Notes under the pieces: model-generated
Database searches by the model: none
Told to the model about the DNA's origin: nothing
What the model saw: only the letters and a program-made list of their open reading frames with translations
In this document: one piece after another, positions 34,300-42,139 of the stretch
How the letters are laid out: each line of letters begins with the position of its first letter
How positions within the stretch are numbered: the first letter of the stretch is position 1
Assembly (NCBI RefSeq): GCF_040892615.1
Contig: NZ_JBFRYC010000003.1
Span: forward strand, 186,001-250,000
Direction: 5' to 3'
DNA: 64,000 nt
Source of the DNA: Thioclava arctica
GTDB taxonomy: Bacteria; Pseudomonadota; Alphaproteobacteria; Rhodobacterales; Rhodobacteraceae
Position numbers and translations under genes: made by a program

Positions 34300-35012
34300 G
34301 CTGTCACCGTCCAAATCAGCGTATGCGGGTTTACCAGCGTGATCGACACGAAGTTCATCGATACCAGCTTGATTGCCGCGGGAACAAGGAAGGGCAATAG
34401 AAAGCCCAGCGCCACGTTAAACCAAGCATCGCGCCGCAACCGTTCGATAACATCACCGCCCGCCGTTGGATCGAAGGTAGGCAGATTGACCCAGACGTTA
34501 AACGTACTCTTCGCAACCGGCCACCCGCGCAAGCGCATGCTCAGCACAAAGATAAACAGCGCCATGATCGAAATGAAATATGACATTCCAGCCGCCGTGC
34601 GCACCGCTTCGATATGCGCCGGGCTTGAATGCTCGGGCAAGGCAAGCAGGAACAGGCGCACCGGGCTGTATGGCACATCGAGCGCACGCGAAATCATTTC
34701 GCCTAAAGCTTCGATAAACAGATTGAAGGTATTGGGTTCGTGCCGCGCATCCGTGGCAGCCGACATCATCAGAAGCATGAAGAACAGCGCTAGAAACCGG
34801 ATCCGATTGAACGGCGGCGCATCGCGAAATTCGACAATACCGGGATAGACAGAAGCATATTCAAAGAAGGTCAACGCCGTAGCAAACAGGGCAAGCAGCG
34901 CGACGATCTGGGCCGTATCCACATTGGTATTTGGCAGCACCAAAGCGGGAATACAGACCGTAAACCCAATCAAAATCGCACGCAAAAGCGCTCCTGTCAG
35001 ACGTGAAAACAC
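34185..35012 (-). CDS. Conserved hypothetical membrane protein
   Basis: A 275-residue protein with about six predicted membrane segments (LLRAILIGFTVCIPALVLP, IVALLALFATALTFFEYA, FLALFFMLLMMSAAT, SYFISIMALFIFVLSM, FNVALGFLLPFLVPAAIKL, LIWTVTAWAFLPASLFM). I do not recognise a family motif; it looks like a Rhodobacterales-restricted protein. Its 3' end overlaps the start of the EEP gene, so the two are probably co-translated. Confidence 0.75.
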   Translation of the reverse strand: MFSRLTGALLRAILIGFTVCIPALVLPNTNVDTAQIVALLALFATALTFFEYASVYPGIVEFRDAPPFNRIRFLALFFMLLMMSAATDARHEPNTFNLFIEALGEMISRALDVPYSPVRLFLLALPEHSSPAHIEAVRTAAGMSYFISIMALFIFVLSMRLRGWPVAKSTFNVWVNLPTFDPTAGGDVIERLRRDAWFNVALGFLLPFLVPAAIKLVSMNFVSITLVNPHTLIWTVTAWAFLPASLFMRGIAMGRVATMIEAKRRARDGSDFVPA

Positions 35013-35281
35013 TGCCCTACCCCTTCATCACGAACGGTCCCGATACGATGCCGGAGCCTTGTTCCGTGTGATGCCCGCCTATTGTGACGGGCTGCCTCAT
35101 TCTTGCCATGATTTTGCCCCTATTCCCCGTGCCTGGCAATCTTTCGTTAACAATAACAGACTGTTTCCGGCATTTTGGGGGAGGAACTGGTGCGGCTTTG
35201 CATCAAACTCGGTGCAAAACTGTGGCGCCTTTGTTGGGCTCACTAAATGTTGTGGTTGGGGTTGCTCGGGGCGCTATTTTC

Positions 35282-35806
35282 TTAAAGTCGCGGTCCGCGA
35301 CCGCTAAGTCCAAGGACAAGCAGACCAAGGCCATCAAGCAGCAATTGCACTCCCAACAAGACGCCAAGCAGTTTGGTGGCGACATTTTGGAAGTCGGAAA
35401 AGATCACGACACCAATCACGATTGAGGCCAACCCGGTAAACCACAGCAGCGGGCGCATCGCGTGACGGGGCATGCGCAGGCCAACAATCAGCCGCATTGC
35501 CCCCATGATCAGGAACAGTGCGCCCACCACGAAAGTCAAAGAGGCTGTGCCCGAAAGCGGATTGGCCAGAAGCCAGACGCCGACAACGATATTGAGCAGT
35601 GCAATCACCCCGTGCGACATCCGGTGCTCTGCGTCAATTCCGCGAAAGGTGAGCCAAGCCTGCGCCACACCGCCCAGCAAAAACAAGATACCCACGAATG
35701 TAGTCACCGCGAGAGAGGCGGTGAATGGATTGGCCAGCGCGAGAATACCAAGCAAGACCATCCCCGCGCCGATTCCTAGAAAGAGGTTTGCAGCTTTCAT
35801 GATCAT
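35282..35806 (-). CDS. HdeD/DUF308 family membrane protein
   Basis: A 174-residue protein with about six short hydrophobic helices arranged in repeats (LFLGIGAGMVLLGILAL, FVGILFLLGGVAQAWLTFRG, VGALFLIMGAMRLIVGLRMP, WFTGLASIVIGVVIF), typical of the HdeD/DUF308 family. E. coli HdeD is linked to acid resistance, but most members have no assigned function. It lies between leuD and the hypothetical membrane gene, with no sign of being part of the leu operon because a terminator follows leuD. Confidence 0.85.
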   Translation of the reverse strand: MIMKAANLFLGIGAGMVLLGILALANPFTASLAVTTFVGILFLLGGVAQAWLTFRGIDAEHRMSHGVIALLNIVVGVWLLANPLSGTASLTFVVGALFLIMGAMRLIVGLRMPRHAMRPLLWFTGLASIVIGVVIFSDFQNVATKLLGVLLGVQLLLDGLGLLVLGLSGRGPRL

Positions 35807-35874
35807 GCATCCAAACTTGATATGTCATTTGATAAACGACTGTTGGCGAGGTCAGTTCCTTGCCGCAATGAAAA

Positions 35875-35894
35875 GGTCGCCCGAAGGCGACCTC
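35875..35894 (-). terminator. Rho-independent terminator of leuC-leuD
   Basis: Stem AGGTCGCC/GGCGACCT with a TTCG tetraloop (read on the minus strand), followed by TTTTC, 22 nt past the leuD stop. Confidence 0.88.
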
Positions 35895-35915
35895 TCACGT
35901 TCGATTTGGTTCAGA

Positions 35916-36521
35916 TCAAACCCAAGGGCGCGATTGGGCCGCTTGTGCCTCAAAGCTGTCGATCGCACTCGCTTTTGCCAGTGTCAGGCCAATATCGTCG
36001 AGCCCTTCAAGCAGGCAGTGCTTCTTGAACGCGTCGACCTCAAAGGGAATGACGTCACCTTCCGAGGTGGTGATCTGCTGGTTTTCCAGATCGACGGTCA
36101 TACGCGCATTGGAACCCTTCTCGGCATCCTTCATCAACAGATCGACCTGTTCCTGGGGCAGCACGATCGGCAGCATCCCGTTCTTGAAGCAGTTGTTGAA
36201 GAAAATATCTGCGAAAGAGGTCGAAATCACGACCTTGATCCCGAAATCGGCCAGCGCCCAAGGCGCATGTTCGCGCGACGAGCCACAGCCGAAATTGTCG
36301 CCCGCAACCAACACCTGCGCGTCACGATATTGCGGTTTGTTCAGCACAAAATCGGGGTTCTCATTGCCATTGTCGTCATAGCGCATCTCGGCAAAGGCAT
36401 GCACGCCAAGGCCCGAGCGCTTGATCGTTTTCAGGAAGTTTTTCGGGATGATCATATCGGTGTCGATATTGACCAGCGGCATGGGGGCCGCGACCCCGGT
36501 GAGTTTTTCGAACTTATCCAT
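35916..36521 (-). CDS. leuD: 3-isopropylmalate dehydratase small subunit
   Basis: Small subunit of the isopropylmalate isomerase; with LeuC it moves the hydroxyl of 2-isopropylmalate. It has 201 residues, with the family's NIDTDMIIPKNFLKT, AGDNFGCGSSREHAPWAL and FKNGMLPIVLP motifs. It starts 10 bp after the leuC stop in the same transcript and is followed by a strong terminator. Confidence 0.96.
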   Translation of the reverse strand: MDKFEKLTGVAAPMPLVNIDTDMIIPKNFLKTIKRSGLGVHAFAEMRYDDNGNENPDFVLNKPQYRDAQVLVAGDNFGCGSSREHAPWALADFGIKVVISTSFADIFFNNCFKNGMLPIVLPQEQVDLLMKDAEKGSNARMTVDLENQQITTSEGDVIPFEVDAFKKHCLLEGLDDIGLTLAKASAIDSFEAQAAQSRPWV

Positions 36522-36531
36522 GTCGCTGTCC

Positions 36532-37956
36532 TTATGCCTCTTCCAGTTCCATCAGCTTGCGCACATCGGTGAGCTTGCCGGTGACCGCCGCCGCCGCCGC
36601 CATGGCGGGGCTCATCAGATGGGTGCGGCCGTTGCGGCCCTGACGCCCCTCGAAGTTACGGTTCGAGGTCGAGGCGCAACGCTCGCCCGGAGCCAGCTGA
36701 TCGGGGTTCATCGCAAGGCACATCGAGCAGCCCGCCATGCGCCATTCAAACCCGGCATCGAGGAAGATCTGGTCCAGACCTTCTTCTTCAGCCTGCGCGC
36801 GCACGAGGCCCGAGCCCGGAACGACCATGCCACGCACGCCATCGGCTATCTTACGCCCCTTCAGCACTTCAGCTGCGGCGCGCAGATCTTCGATCCGGCC
36901 ATTGGTGCAAGAGCCGATGAAGACCACGTCAATTGCGATGTCTTCCAGCTTGGTACCCGGCTTCAGGCCCATGTAATCGAGCGAGCGTTTCGCCGCCTCG
37001 ACCTTGCCGCCTTTGAAATCTTCAGGGGCCGGGACAACGCCAGAGATCGGCAACACGTCTTCGGGCGAGGTGCCCCAGGTAACGACCGGCGCGATATCTT
37101 CGCCGCGGATCGTCACAACCTTGTCAAAATGCGCATCCTCATCGGTGAACAGCGTTTTCCACCAGCTGAGCGCAGCTTCCCATTGCGCGCCTTTGGGCGC
37201 ATGGGCGCGGCCTTTGACATATTCAAACGTGGTCTCGTCCGGCGCGATCAGACCGGCACGCGCGCCACCCTCAATCGCCATGTTGCACACCGTCATGCGG
37301 CCTTCCATCGACAGCGCGCGGATCGCCTCGCCGCAATATTCGATCACATGGCCGGTGCCGCCAGCCGTACCGGTCGCGCCAATCACCGAAAGCGTGATGT
37401 CCTTGGCGGTCACGCCGGGGCGCAACTTGCCAGTGATTTCCACCTTCATGTTCTTCGACTTCGACTGGATCAGCGTCTGTGTCGCCAGAACGTGCTCAAC
37501 CTCCGAGGTGCCGATGCCGTGCGCCAGTGCGCCAAAAGCGCCATGCGTCGCGGTGTGGCTGTCGCCGCAAACCACGGTCATGCCCGGCAAGGTCCAGCCC
37601 TGTTCGGGGCCGACGATATGCACGATGCCCTGACGCACATCGGAGACCGGGTAGTAATGCACACCGAAATCGCGCGCGTTCTTGTCGAGTGCGTCGACCT
37701 GAATGCGGCTTTCCTCGTTCTCGATCACGCCCGAGGCGCGGTCGGTCGTGGTGGGCACGTTGTGATCGGGCACGGCGATGGTCTTGTCGGGCGCGCGCAC
37801 CGAACGGCCCGTCATGCGCAGCCCCTCGAAGGCTTGCGGGCTGGTCACCTCATGCACGAGATGGCGGTCGATATACAGCAGGCAGGTGCCGTCTTCGTCT
37901 TGCGACACGACATGGGAATCCCAGATTTTATCATAGAGGGTCTTTGGAGCAGACAT
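36532..37956 (-). CDS. leuC: 3-isopropylmalate dehydratase large subunit
   Basis: An aconitase-family 4Fe-4S enzyme of leucine biosynthesis, 474 residues. Motifs: LLYIDRHLVHEVTSPQAF, VVCGDSHTATHGAFGALAHG, the cluster cysteines in VFIGSCTNGRIEDL and the later AGCSMCLAMNPDQ. ATG 37956 is chosen; a GTG 9 nt upstream is possible. A 28-codon ORF and a hairpin lie between the predicted promoter (38121-38149) and this gene, so translational or attenuation control is possible. Confidence 0.97.
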   Translation of the reverse strand: MSAPKTLYDKIWDSHVVSQDEDGTCLLYIDRHLVHEVTSPQAFEGLRMTGRSVRAPDKTIAVPDHNVPTTTDRASGVIENEESRIQVDALDKNARDFGVHYYPVSDVRQGIVHIVGPEQGWTLPGMTVVCGDSHTATHGAFGALAHGIGTSEVEHVLATQTLIQSKSKNMKVEITGKLRPGVTAKDITLSVIGATGTAGGTGHVIEYCGEAIRALSMEGRMTVCNMAIEGGARAGLIAPDETTFEYVKGRAHAPKGAQWEAALSWWKTLFTDEDAHFDKVVTIRGEDIAPVVTWGTSPEDVLPISGVVPAPEDFKGGKVEAAKRSLDYMGLKPGTKLEDIAIDVVFIGSCTNGRIEDLRAAAEVLKGRKIADGVRGMVVPGSGLVRAQAEEEGLDQIFLDAGFEWRMAGCSMCLAMNPDQLAPGERCASTSNRNFEGRQGRNGRTHLMSPAMAAAAAVTGKLTDVRKLMELEEA

Positions 37957-37999
37957 GGCTCTCACTTTCGTTGGATAGCTTGTACGTCAGACATGGGAA

Positions 38000-38016
38000 C
38001 GCAGGCGCGGCCTGCG
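38000..38016 (-). promoter_or_regulatory. Hairpin in the leuCD leader
   Basis: A perfect 7-bp stem CGCAGGC/GCCTGCG with a 3-nt loop, 11 nt past the stop of the upstream small ORF and about 44 nt before the leuC ATG. No T tract follows, so it is not an ordinary terminator. Confidence 0.4.
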
Positions 38017-38026
38017 GGCTGCCCGA

Positions 38027-38113
38027 TCAAAGTCGGGCCAGCACCGAACGGCTTTCACCGTAGAAACGCTCGCGCAGGCGGGCGCGGTCATCCATGTCAA
38101 AAACACGCGTCAT
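38027..38113 (-). CDS. Possible leader peptide of leuCD, 28 codons
   Basis: A small ORF read as MTRVFDMDDRARLRERFYGE and eight more residues (Leu at 13, 25 and 28). Its ATG (38113) coincides with the start site expected from the promoter at 38121-38149, so it would be translated without a leader. It has only three Leu codons, not a Leu run, so it is not a classical attenuator peptide; it may instead be a small protein. Conservation would decide; I cannot test it here. Confidence 0.4.
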   Translation of the reverse strand: MTRVFDMDDRARLRERFYGESRSVLARL

Positions 38114-38120
38114 AAGCTGT

Positions 38121-38149
38121 TAAATAGGCGGTTGCGTGAAGGCTGGCAA
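38121..38149 (-). promoter_or_regulatory. Predicted housekeeping promoter of leuCD
   Basis: Minus strand TTGCCA (38149-38144), 17-nt spacer, TATTTA (38126-38121). Both hexamers are near the sigma-70 consensus and the spacing is optimal. Transcription would start at about 38114. Confidence 0.6.
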
Positions 38150-38210
38150 TCAAAAGAGTCGCTTTTGAGTTTCAGCGCTGCTCTGATAGCCTGATCACAA
38201 AGGAGTGCAT

Positions 38211-39554
38211 GTGGACTTTCTGAGCCCGGACACCGCCAAGACACTGACCGCGCTCTGGGCGCAGGTCATGATTTTTTTCAATTCGATGCTGCTACCCTCG
38301 CGGTTATGGCAGTTTGCAGTCATTGCTGGGTGCTTTGCGCTGGCACATCTGGGCCGGATCTGGCTGTCGCCCAAGGTCGACGACTGGGCGCGCAAGCGCG
38401 AACTGAGCACGCGACAGAAACGCTGGGTGATCTTGTTTCGCAAGCGGCTGCGCGGGATATTCTTCATCATATTGGCTTGGTCGTCGGTTCTCATCCTTGA
38501 TGCCGTCAAAGGGTTCTATTCTTGGCGCTTTCTGGTGGTGCTGGCCGCAACGCTTGTCACCGCCTGGCTTGTGGTTGGCCTGTTTGCGCGCCTGATCCGC
38601 AACTCATTCCTGCGCCGGATCGTAAGCTGGGGCGCGTGGATTTGGGTCACGCTGTATTATCTGGGTTTTTGGGACGATACCGAGCGCGTCCTTGACTCTA
38701 TCGCCATCGAGCTGGGCGGGTTCCGCCTGACAGCTATGGCAATTCTCAAGGCGCTGGTGCTGACCACCGCGCTGTTATCAATCGCGCGCATCATCACCGG
38801 CCAAACCACAGCGCGCCTGCGTCTGAACGAAGATATCAGCCCGTCGATGACCGAACTGGCAATCAAGACGATGCAGGTCTTATTGTACGGTGCCGCCATT
38901 TTCATCGGCGTAAAGGCGGTGGGCTTCGATCTTACCGGACTGGCGTTCTTATCGGGTGCGATTGGCTTGGGCTTGGGGTTCGGGCTGCAAAAAGTCGTCT
39001 CGAACCTTGTATCTGGCGTGATCATCCTGCTCGATAAGTCAATCAAGCCGGGCGATGTGATCAGCCTTGGCGAAACCTTCGGCTGGATCGCTTCGCTTGG
39101 GGCGCGCTATGTCAGCGTCGTCACCCGAGACGGCAAGGAATATCTGATCCCGAATGAAGATCTGATCACCGGACAGGTCGTCAACTGGTCGCATTCAAAC
39201 GAGTTTGTCCGCATCGACCTGCTGTTTGGGACGTCCTATCACGACGACCCGCATCTGGTGCGCAAACTGGCGGTCGAGGCCGCGCAATCGGTGAGCCGCG
39301 TGCTGTCAAATCGCCCCGCCGTGTGCCATATTACGGGCTTTGGCGACAGTTCGATTGACTATATCTTACGATTCTGGATCACAGACCCCGTTGAAGGGCT
39401 TACAAATGTGCGCGGCGCGGTCTATCTGGCGCTGTGGGATTCGTTCAAGAAAAACGGAATCTCCATTCCTTTCCCGCAACGCGAACTGCGCATGCTCGAT
39501 GGCTCAACACTGGTTGTGCAGAACAGCCCGCAAAAATCGCAGAGCGAAAATTGA
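38211..39554 (+). CDS. MscS-family mechanosensitive ion channel
   Basis: About 447 residues: five to six N-terminal membrane segments, then the MscS core with pore helix and beta domain (GLGLGFGLQKVVSNLVSGVI, IKPGDVISLGETFGWI, RYVSVVTRDGKEYLIPNEDL, VNWSHSN). It opens on membrane tension to release solutes on osmotic downshock. GTG 38211 is chosen because AGGAG at 38201-38205 gives a 5-nt spacing; GTG 38205 overlaps the ribosome-binding site. Divergent from leuC. Confidence 0.92.
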   Translation: MDFLSPDTAKTLTALWAQVMIFFNSMLLPSRLWQFAVIAGCFALAHLGRIWLSPKVDDWARKRELSTRQKRWVILFRKRLRGIFFIILAWSSVLILDAVKGFYSWRFLVVLAATLVTAWLVVGLFARLIRNSFLRRIVSWGAWIWVTLYYLGFWDDTERVLDSIAIELGGFRLTAMAILKALVLTTALLSIARIITGQTTARLRLNEDISPSMTELAIKTMQVLLYGAAIFIGVKAVGFDLTGLAFLSGAIGLGLGFGLQKVVSNLVSGVIILLDKSIKPGDVISLGETFGWIASLGARYVSVVTRDGKEYLIPNEDLITGQVVNWSHSNEFVRIDLLFGTSYHDDPHLVRKLAVEAAQSVSRVLSNRPAVCHITGFGDSSIDYILRFWITDPVEGLTNVRGAVYLALWDSFKKNGISIPFPQRELRMLDGSTLVVQNSPQKSQSEN

Positions 39555-39579
39555 AATCGTGCAGAAGCGATGTTACCTT
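39551..39579 (+). promoter_or_regulatory. Candidate promoter of rsfS-rlmH
   Basis: TTGAAA (39551-39556), 17-nt spacer, TACCTT (39574-39579); the -35 overlaps the MscS stop region. The -10 is weak, and TAGTAT nearby (39592) is an alternative. Confidence 0.35.
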
Positions 39580-39630
39580 AATAGTATGGCCTGCGCCGGG
39601 GCCGGACTGGCGTGCAACCTCTGGAGGACT

Positions 39631-39690
39631 ATGTCCTGTCTCATCTCTCACTCGTGTCGGGCGACAGCGGCACAAAGGCGGTCGTCATGA
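39631..39690 (+). CDS. Possible upstream ORF coupled to rsfS, 19 codons
   Basis: MSCLISHSCRATAAQRRSS. The ATG has CTGGAGGA at a perfect distance, stronger than the signal of rsfS itself, and the TGA overlaps the rsfS ATG (ATGA). This layout would make rsfS translation depend on the uORF. Too short to judge by sequence alone. Confidence 0.3.
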   Translation: MSCLISHSCRATAAQRRSS

Positions 39691-40070
39691 CAGCCCACAC
39701 CCTCGGTGCTGACGCTACGAGCGAAGAAATTCTCGCGCGTGTCATTTCATCTCTCGAAGATGATAAGGCCGAAGATGTCGTCACAATCGATCTGCGCGGC
39801 CGCTCTTCCATCGGTGATTACATGGTTATCTGCTCGGGGCGTAGCTCTCGTCAGGTCGGCGCGATCGCTGAAAACCTGTCCGAACGGCTCAAGCAAGAAT
39901 TTGGTCGTATCTGCAAAGTCGAAGGCAAGGATCAGGGGGATTGGGTTCTGCTCGACAGTGCCGATGTGATTGTTCACGTCTTCCGCCCCGAAGTGCGCGA
40001 TTTTTATCAGCTTGAGAAGATGTGGATGTCACCAAGCGTGGATAGCGTTTTGCTGGACGATGACGTCTGA
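39687..40070 (+). CDS. rsfS: Ribosome silencing factor RsfS
   Basis: A 127-residue DUF143/RsfS protein that binds uL14 and blocks subunit joining in starvation. Motifs: LEDDKAEDVVTIDLRGRSSI, DYMVICSGRSSRQVGAIAEN, GDWVLLDSADVIVHVFRPEVRDFYQLEKMW. ATG 39687 has AAAGGCGG upstream; an in-frame upstream start at 39612 would add 25 unlikely residues. Followed 14 bp later by rlmH, the usual pairing. Confidence 0.93.
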   Translation: MTAHTLGADATSEEILARVISSLEDDKAEDVVTIDLRGRSSIGDYMVICSGRSSRQVGAIAENLSERLKQEFGRICKVEGKDQGDWVLLDSADVIVHVFRPEVRDFYQLEKMWMSPSVDSVLLDDDV

Positions 40071-40083
40071 TCGCGGCTGACCG

Positions 40084-40551
40084 ATGAAAATCACGATCTG
40101 CGCGGTCGGTCGCCTGCGCAAATCCCCCGAGCGCGAGTTGATCGACGACTACCTCTCCCGGTTTGAGAAATCCGGGCGAGGGATGGGTCTGGGCCCCGCG
40201 CAACTGATCGAGGTTGAGGATAAAAAGGGTCTGGGCCAAGAGGCCGAGGCGCAGCTTTTATCCCGCGCGATCCCCGATGGCTCTGTGATCGTGAGCCTAG
40301 ATGAGCGCGGAAGCCTGATCTCTTCGCCCGAATTTGCCCAAAAGCTGGAAACATGGCGAGATGCAGCGCGCGATGTGACCTTTGTGATCGGTGGCGCGGA
40401 TGGCATCGCGCCAGACCTGCGCGCCAAAGCTGATTTTTCGATCTCTTTTGGCAAGATGGTCTGGCCGCATATGCTGGCACGCGTCATGTTGGCAGAGCAG
40501 ATTTATCGGGCCGGACAGATCATTGCGGGCACGCCCTATCATCGCGTTTGA
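40084..40551 (+). CDS. rlmH: 23S rRNA (pseudouridine1915-N3)-methyltransferase
   Basis: A SPOUT methyltransferase of 155 residues that methylates pseudouridine 1915 in helix 69 of 23S rRNA. Motifs: KITICAVGRLRKSPERELID, SLDERGSLISSPEFA, VTFVIGGADGI and the C-terminal knot with MVWPHMLARVMLAEQIYRA and PYHR. Operonic with rsfS. Confidence 0.95.
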   Translation: MKITICAVGRLRKSPERELIDDYLSRFEKSGRGMGLGPAQLIEVEDKKGLGQEAEAQLLSRAIPDGSVIVSLDERGSLISSPEFAQKLETWRDAARDVTFVIGGADGIAPDLRAKADFSISFGKMVWPHMLARVMLAEQIYRAGQIIAGTPYHRV

Positions 40552-40618
40552 TGGGCGAGGCGGTTGCTCGTATCAGGCGAGGCGCGTAAACAACACCAAC
40601 AGCTAGCAGGAGGTGGCG

Positions 40619-42139
40619 ATGAGCAATCCGAAACCGGTGATCTTGTGCATTCTTGACGGTTGGGGCGAACGCCCCGAAACCGAGGGCAACGCCCCCGCGC
40701 TGGCCAAGACCCCCAATATCGACGCGATCTGGGGCAATGGCACGAAGTCCACGCTGATCACCTTTGGTCCCGATGTCGGTTTGCCGACAGGGCAGATGGG
40801 CAATTCCGAGGTCGGTCACACCAATATCGGCGCGGGTCGGGTGGTAGCGATGGATCTCGGCCAGATTGATCTGGCGATCGAGGATGGCTCGTTTTTCAAG
40901 AACGAGGCGATCCTTGGCTTTATCGAGACGCTGAAAGCCTCGGGTGGGCGGGCGCATCTGATGGGCGTCGTCTCGGACGGGGGCGTGCATGGTCATATCG
41001 AACATTTGCTTGCCGCGTGCAAAATGATCGCCGGGGCAGGGGTGCCCGTTGTCGTTCACGCGATCACCGATGGTCGCGATGTGGCCCCCGACAGCGCCAA
41101 GCGGTTCATCGATGATCTGGTCGCGCGCCTGCCGGAAAACTGCGCCATCGCCACGGTGATCGGGCGCTATTTCGCGATGGATCGTGACAATCGCTGGGAT
41201 CGGGTGCAGCGCGCCTATGATGCAATGATCAAGGGCGAAGGGGAGCACGCCGCCACCCCCGCCGAGGCCGTGGCGCAAAGCTATGCGCGCAAGGAAATGG
41301 ACGAATTCATCCAACCCACGGTGATCGGCGATTACGCAGGGGCCGTGGATGGCGATGGGCTGTTCTGTCTCAACTTCCGGGCGGATCGCGCGCGCGAAAT
41401 TCTGGCGGCCATTGGCGCGCCGAAGTTTGACGGGTTTGACACTGACGAACGCCCGAAATTGGCGGCGATGCTAGGCATGGTTCAATATTCCGAGGCCCAT
41501 ACCGCCTATATGAGCGTTGCCTATCCCAAGCGCGAACTGGTCAACACGCTGGGTGAATGGGTCGCCAAGCAGGGTAAAACCCAGTTTCACATCGCTGAGA
41601 CGGAAAAATATCCTCATGTCACGTTCTTCCTGAATGGCGGGCGCGAAGCGCCTTGGCAGGGCGAGGATCGTTTCATGCCGAAATCGCCAAAAGTCGCGAC
41701 CTATGATCTCCAACCAGAAATGAGCGCGCCCGAGGTAACCGAGCATCTCATCGGCGCGATCGAGGCGGGCTATGATCTGATTATCGTCAATTATGCCAAT
41801 GGCGATATGGTGGGACATACCGGCTCGCTCGAAGCCGCGATGGCGGCCTGCGAAGAGGTGGATCGTGACATTGGCCGCGTCGTTGAGGCGCTGGAAAAGG
41901 CGGGCGGTGCGATGATCATCACTGCCGATCACGGCAATTGCGAAACCATGATCGATCCCGTAACCGGCGGGCCGCACACGGCGCACACGACCAATCTGGT
42001 GCCTGTAGCGCTGGTGGGCGGGCCAAAAGGCGCCAAGCTGCACAAGGGGCGCTTGGCCGATCTGGCGCCAAGCCTGTTGCAATTGATGGGGCTGCCTATT
42101 CCGCCCGAAATGACCGGAAAGAGCCTGATCGAAACGTGA
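40619..42139 (+). CDS. gpmI: 2,3-bisphosphoglycerate-independent phosphoglycerate mutase
   Basis: Interconverts 3- and 2-phosphoglycerate in glycolysis using Mn. It has 506 residues of the alkaline-phosphatase superfamily: VILCILDGWGERPETEGNA, phosphoserine-site MGNSEVGHTNIGAGR, DGRDVAPDSA, VIGRYFAMDRDNRWDR, and the C-terminal ITADHGNCE. ATG 40619 follows AGGAGGTGG. The stop overlaps the envC GTG, so gpmI, envC and ctpA form one operon. Confidence 0.97.
   Translation: MSNPKPVILCILDGWGERPETEGNAPALAKTPNIDAIWGNGTKSTLITFGPDVGLPTGQMGNSEVGHTNIGAGRVVAMDLGQIDLAIEDGSFFKNEAILGFIETLKASGGRAHLMGVVSDGGVHGHIEHLLAACKMIAGAGVPVVVHAITDGRDVAPDSAKRFIDDLVARLPENCAIATVIGRYFAMDRDNRWDRVQRAYDAMIKGEGEHAATPAEAVAQSYARKEMDEFIQPTVIGDYAGAVDGDGLFCLNFRADRAREILAAIGAPKFDGFDTDERPKLAAMLGMVQYSEAHTAYMSVAYPKRELVNTLGEWVAKQGKTQFHIAETEKYPHVTFFLNGGREAPWQGEDRFMPKSPKVATYDLQPEMSAPEVTEHLIGAIEAGYDLIIVNYANGDMVGHTGSLEAAMAACEEVDRDIGRVVEALEKAGGAMIITADHGNCETMIDPVTGGPHTAHTTNLVPVALVGGPKGAKLHKGRLADLAPSLLQLMGLPIPPEMTGKSLIET

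Noticed and set aside
36421..38115. A 564-codon open frame on the plus strand across leuD-leuC
   Set aside because: It is exactly antisense to two certain genes; high-GC codon bias on the minus strand creates such shadows. Residue composition is His/Arg/Ala-rich without motifs.
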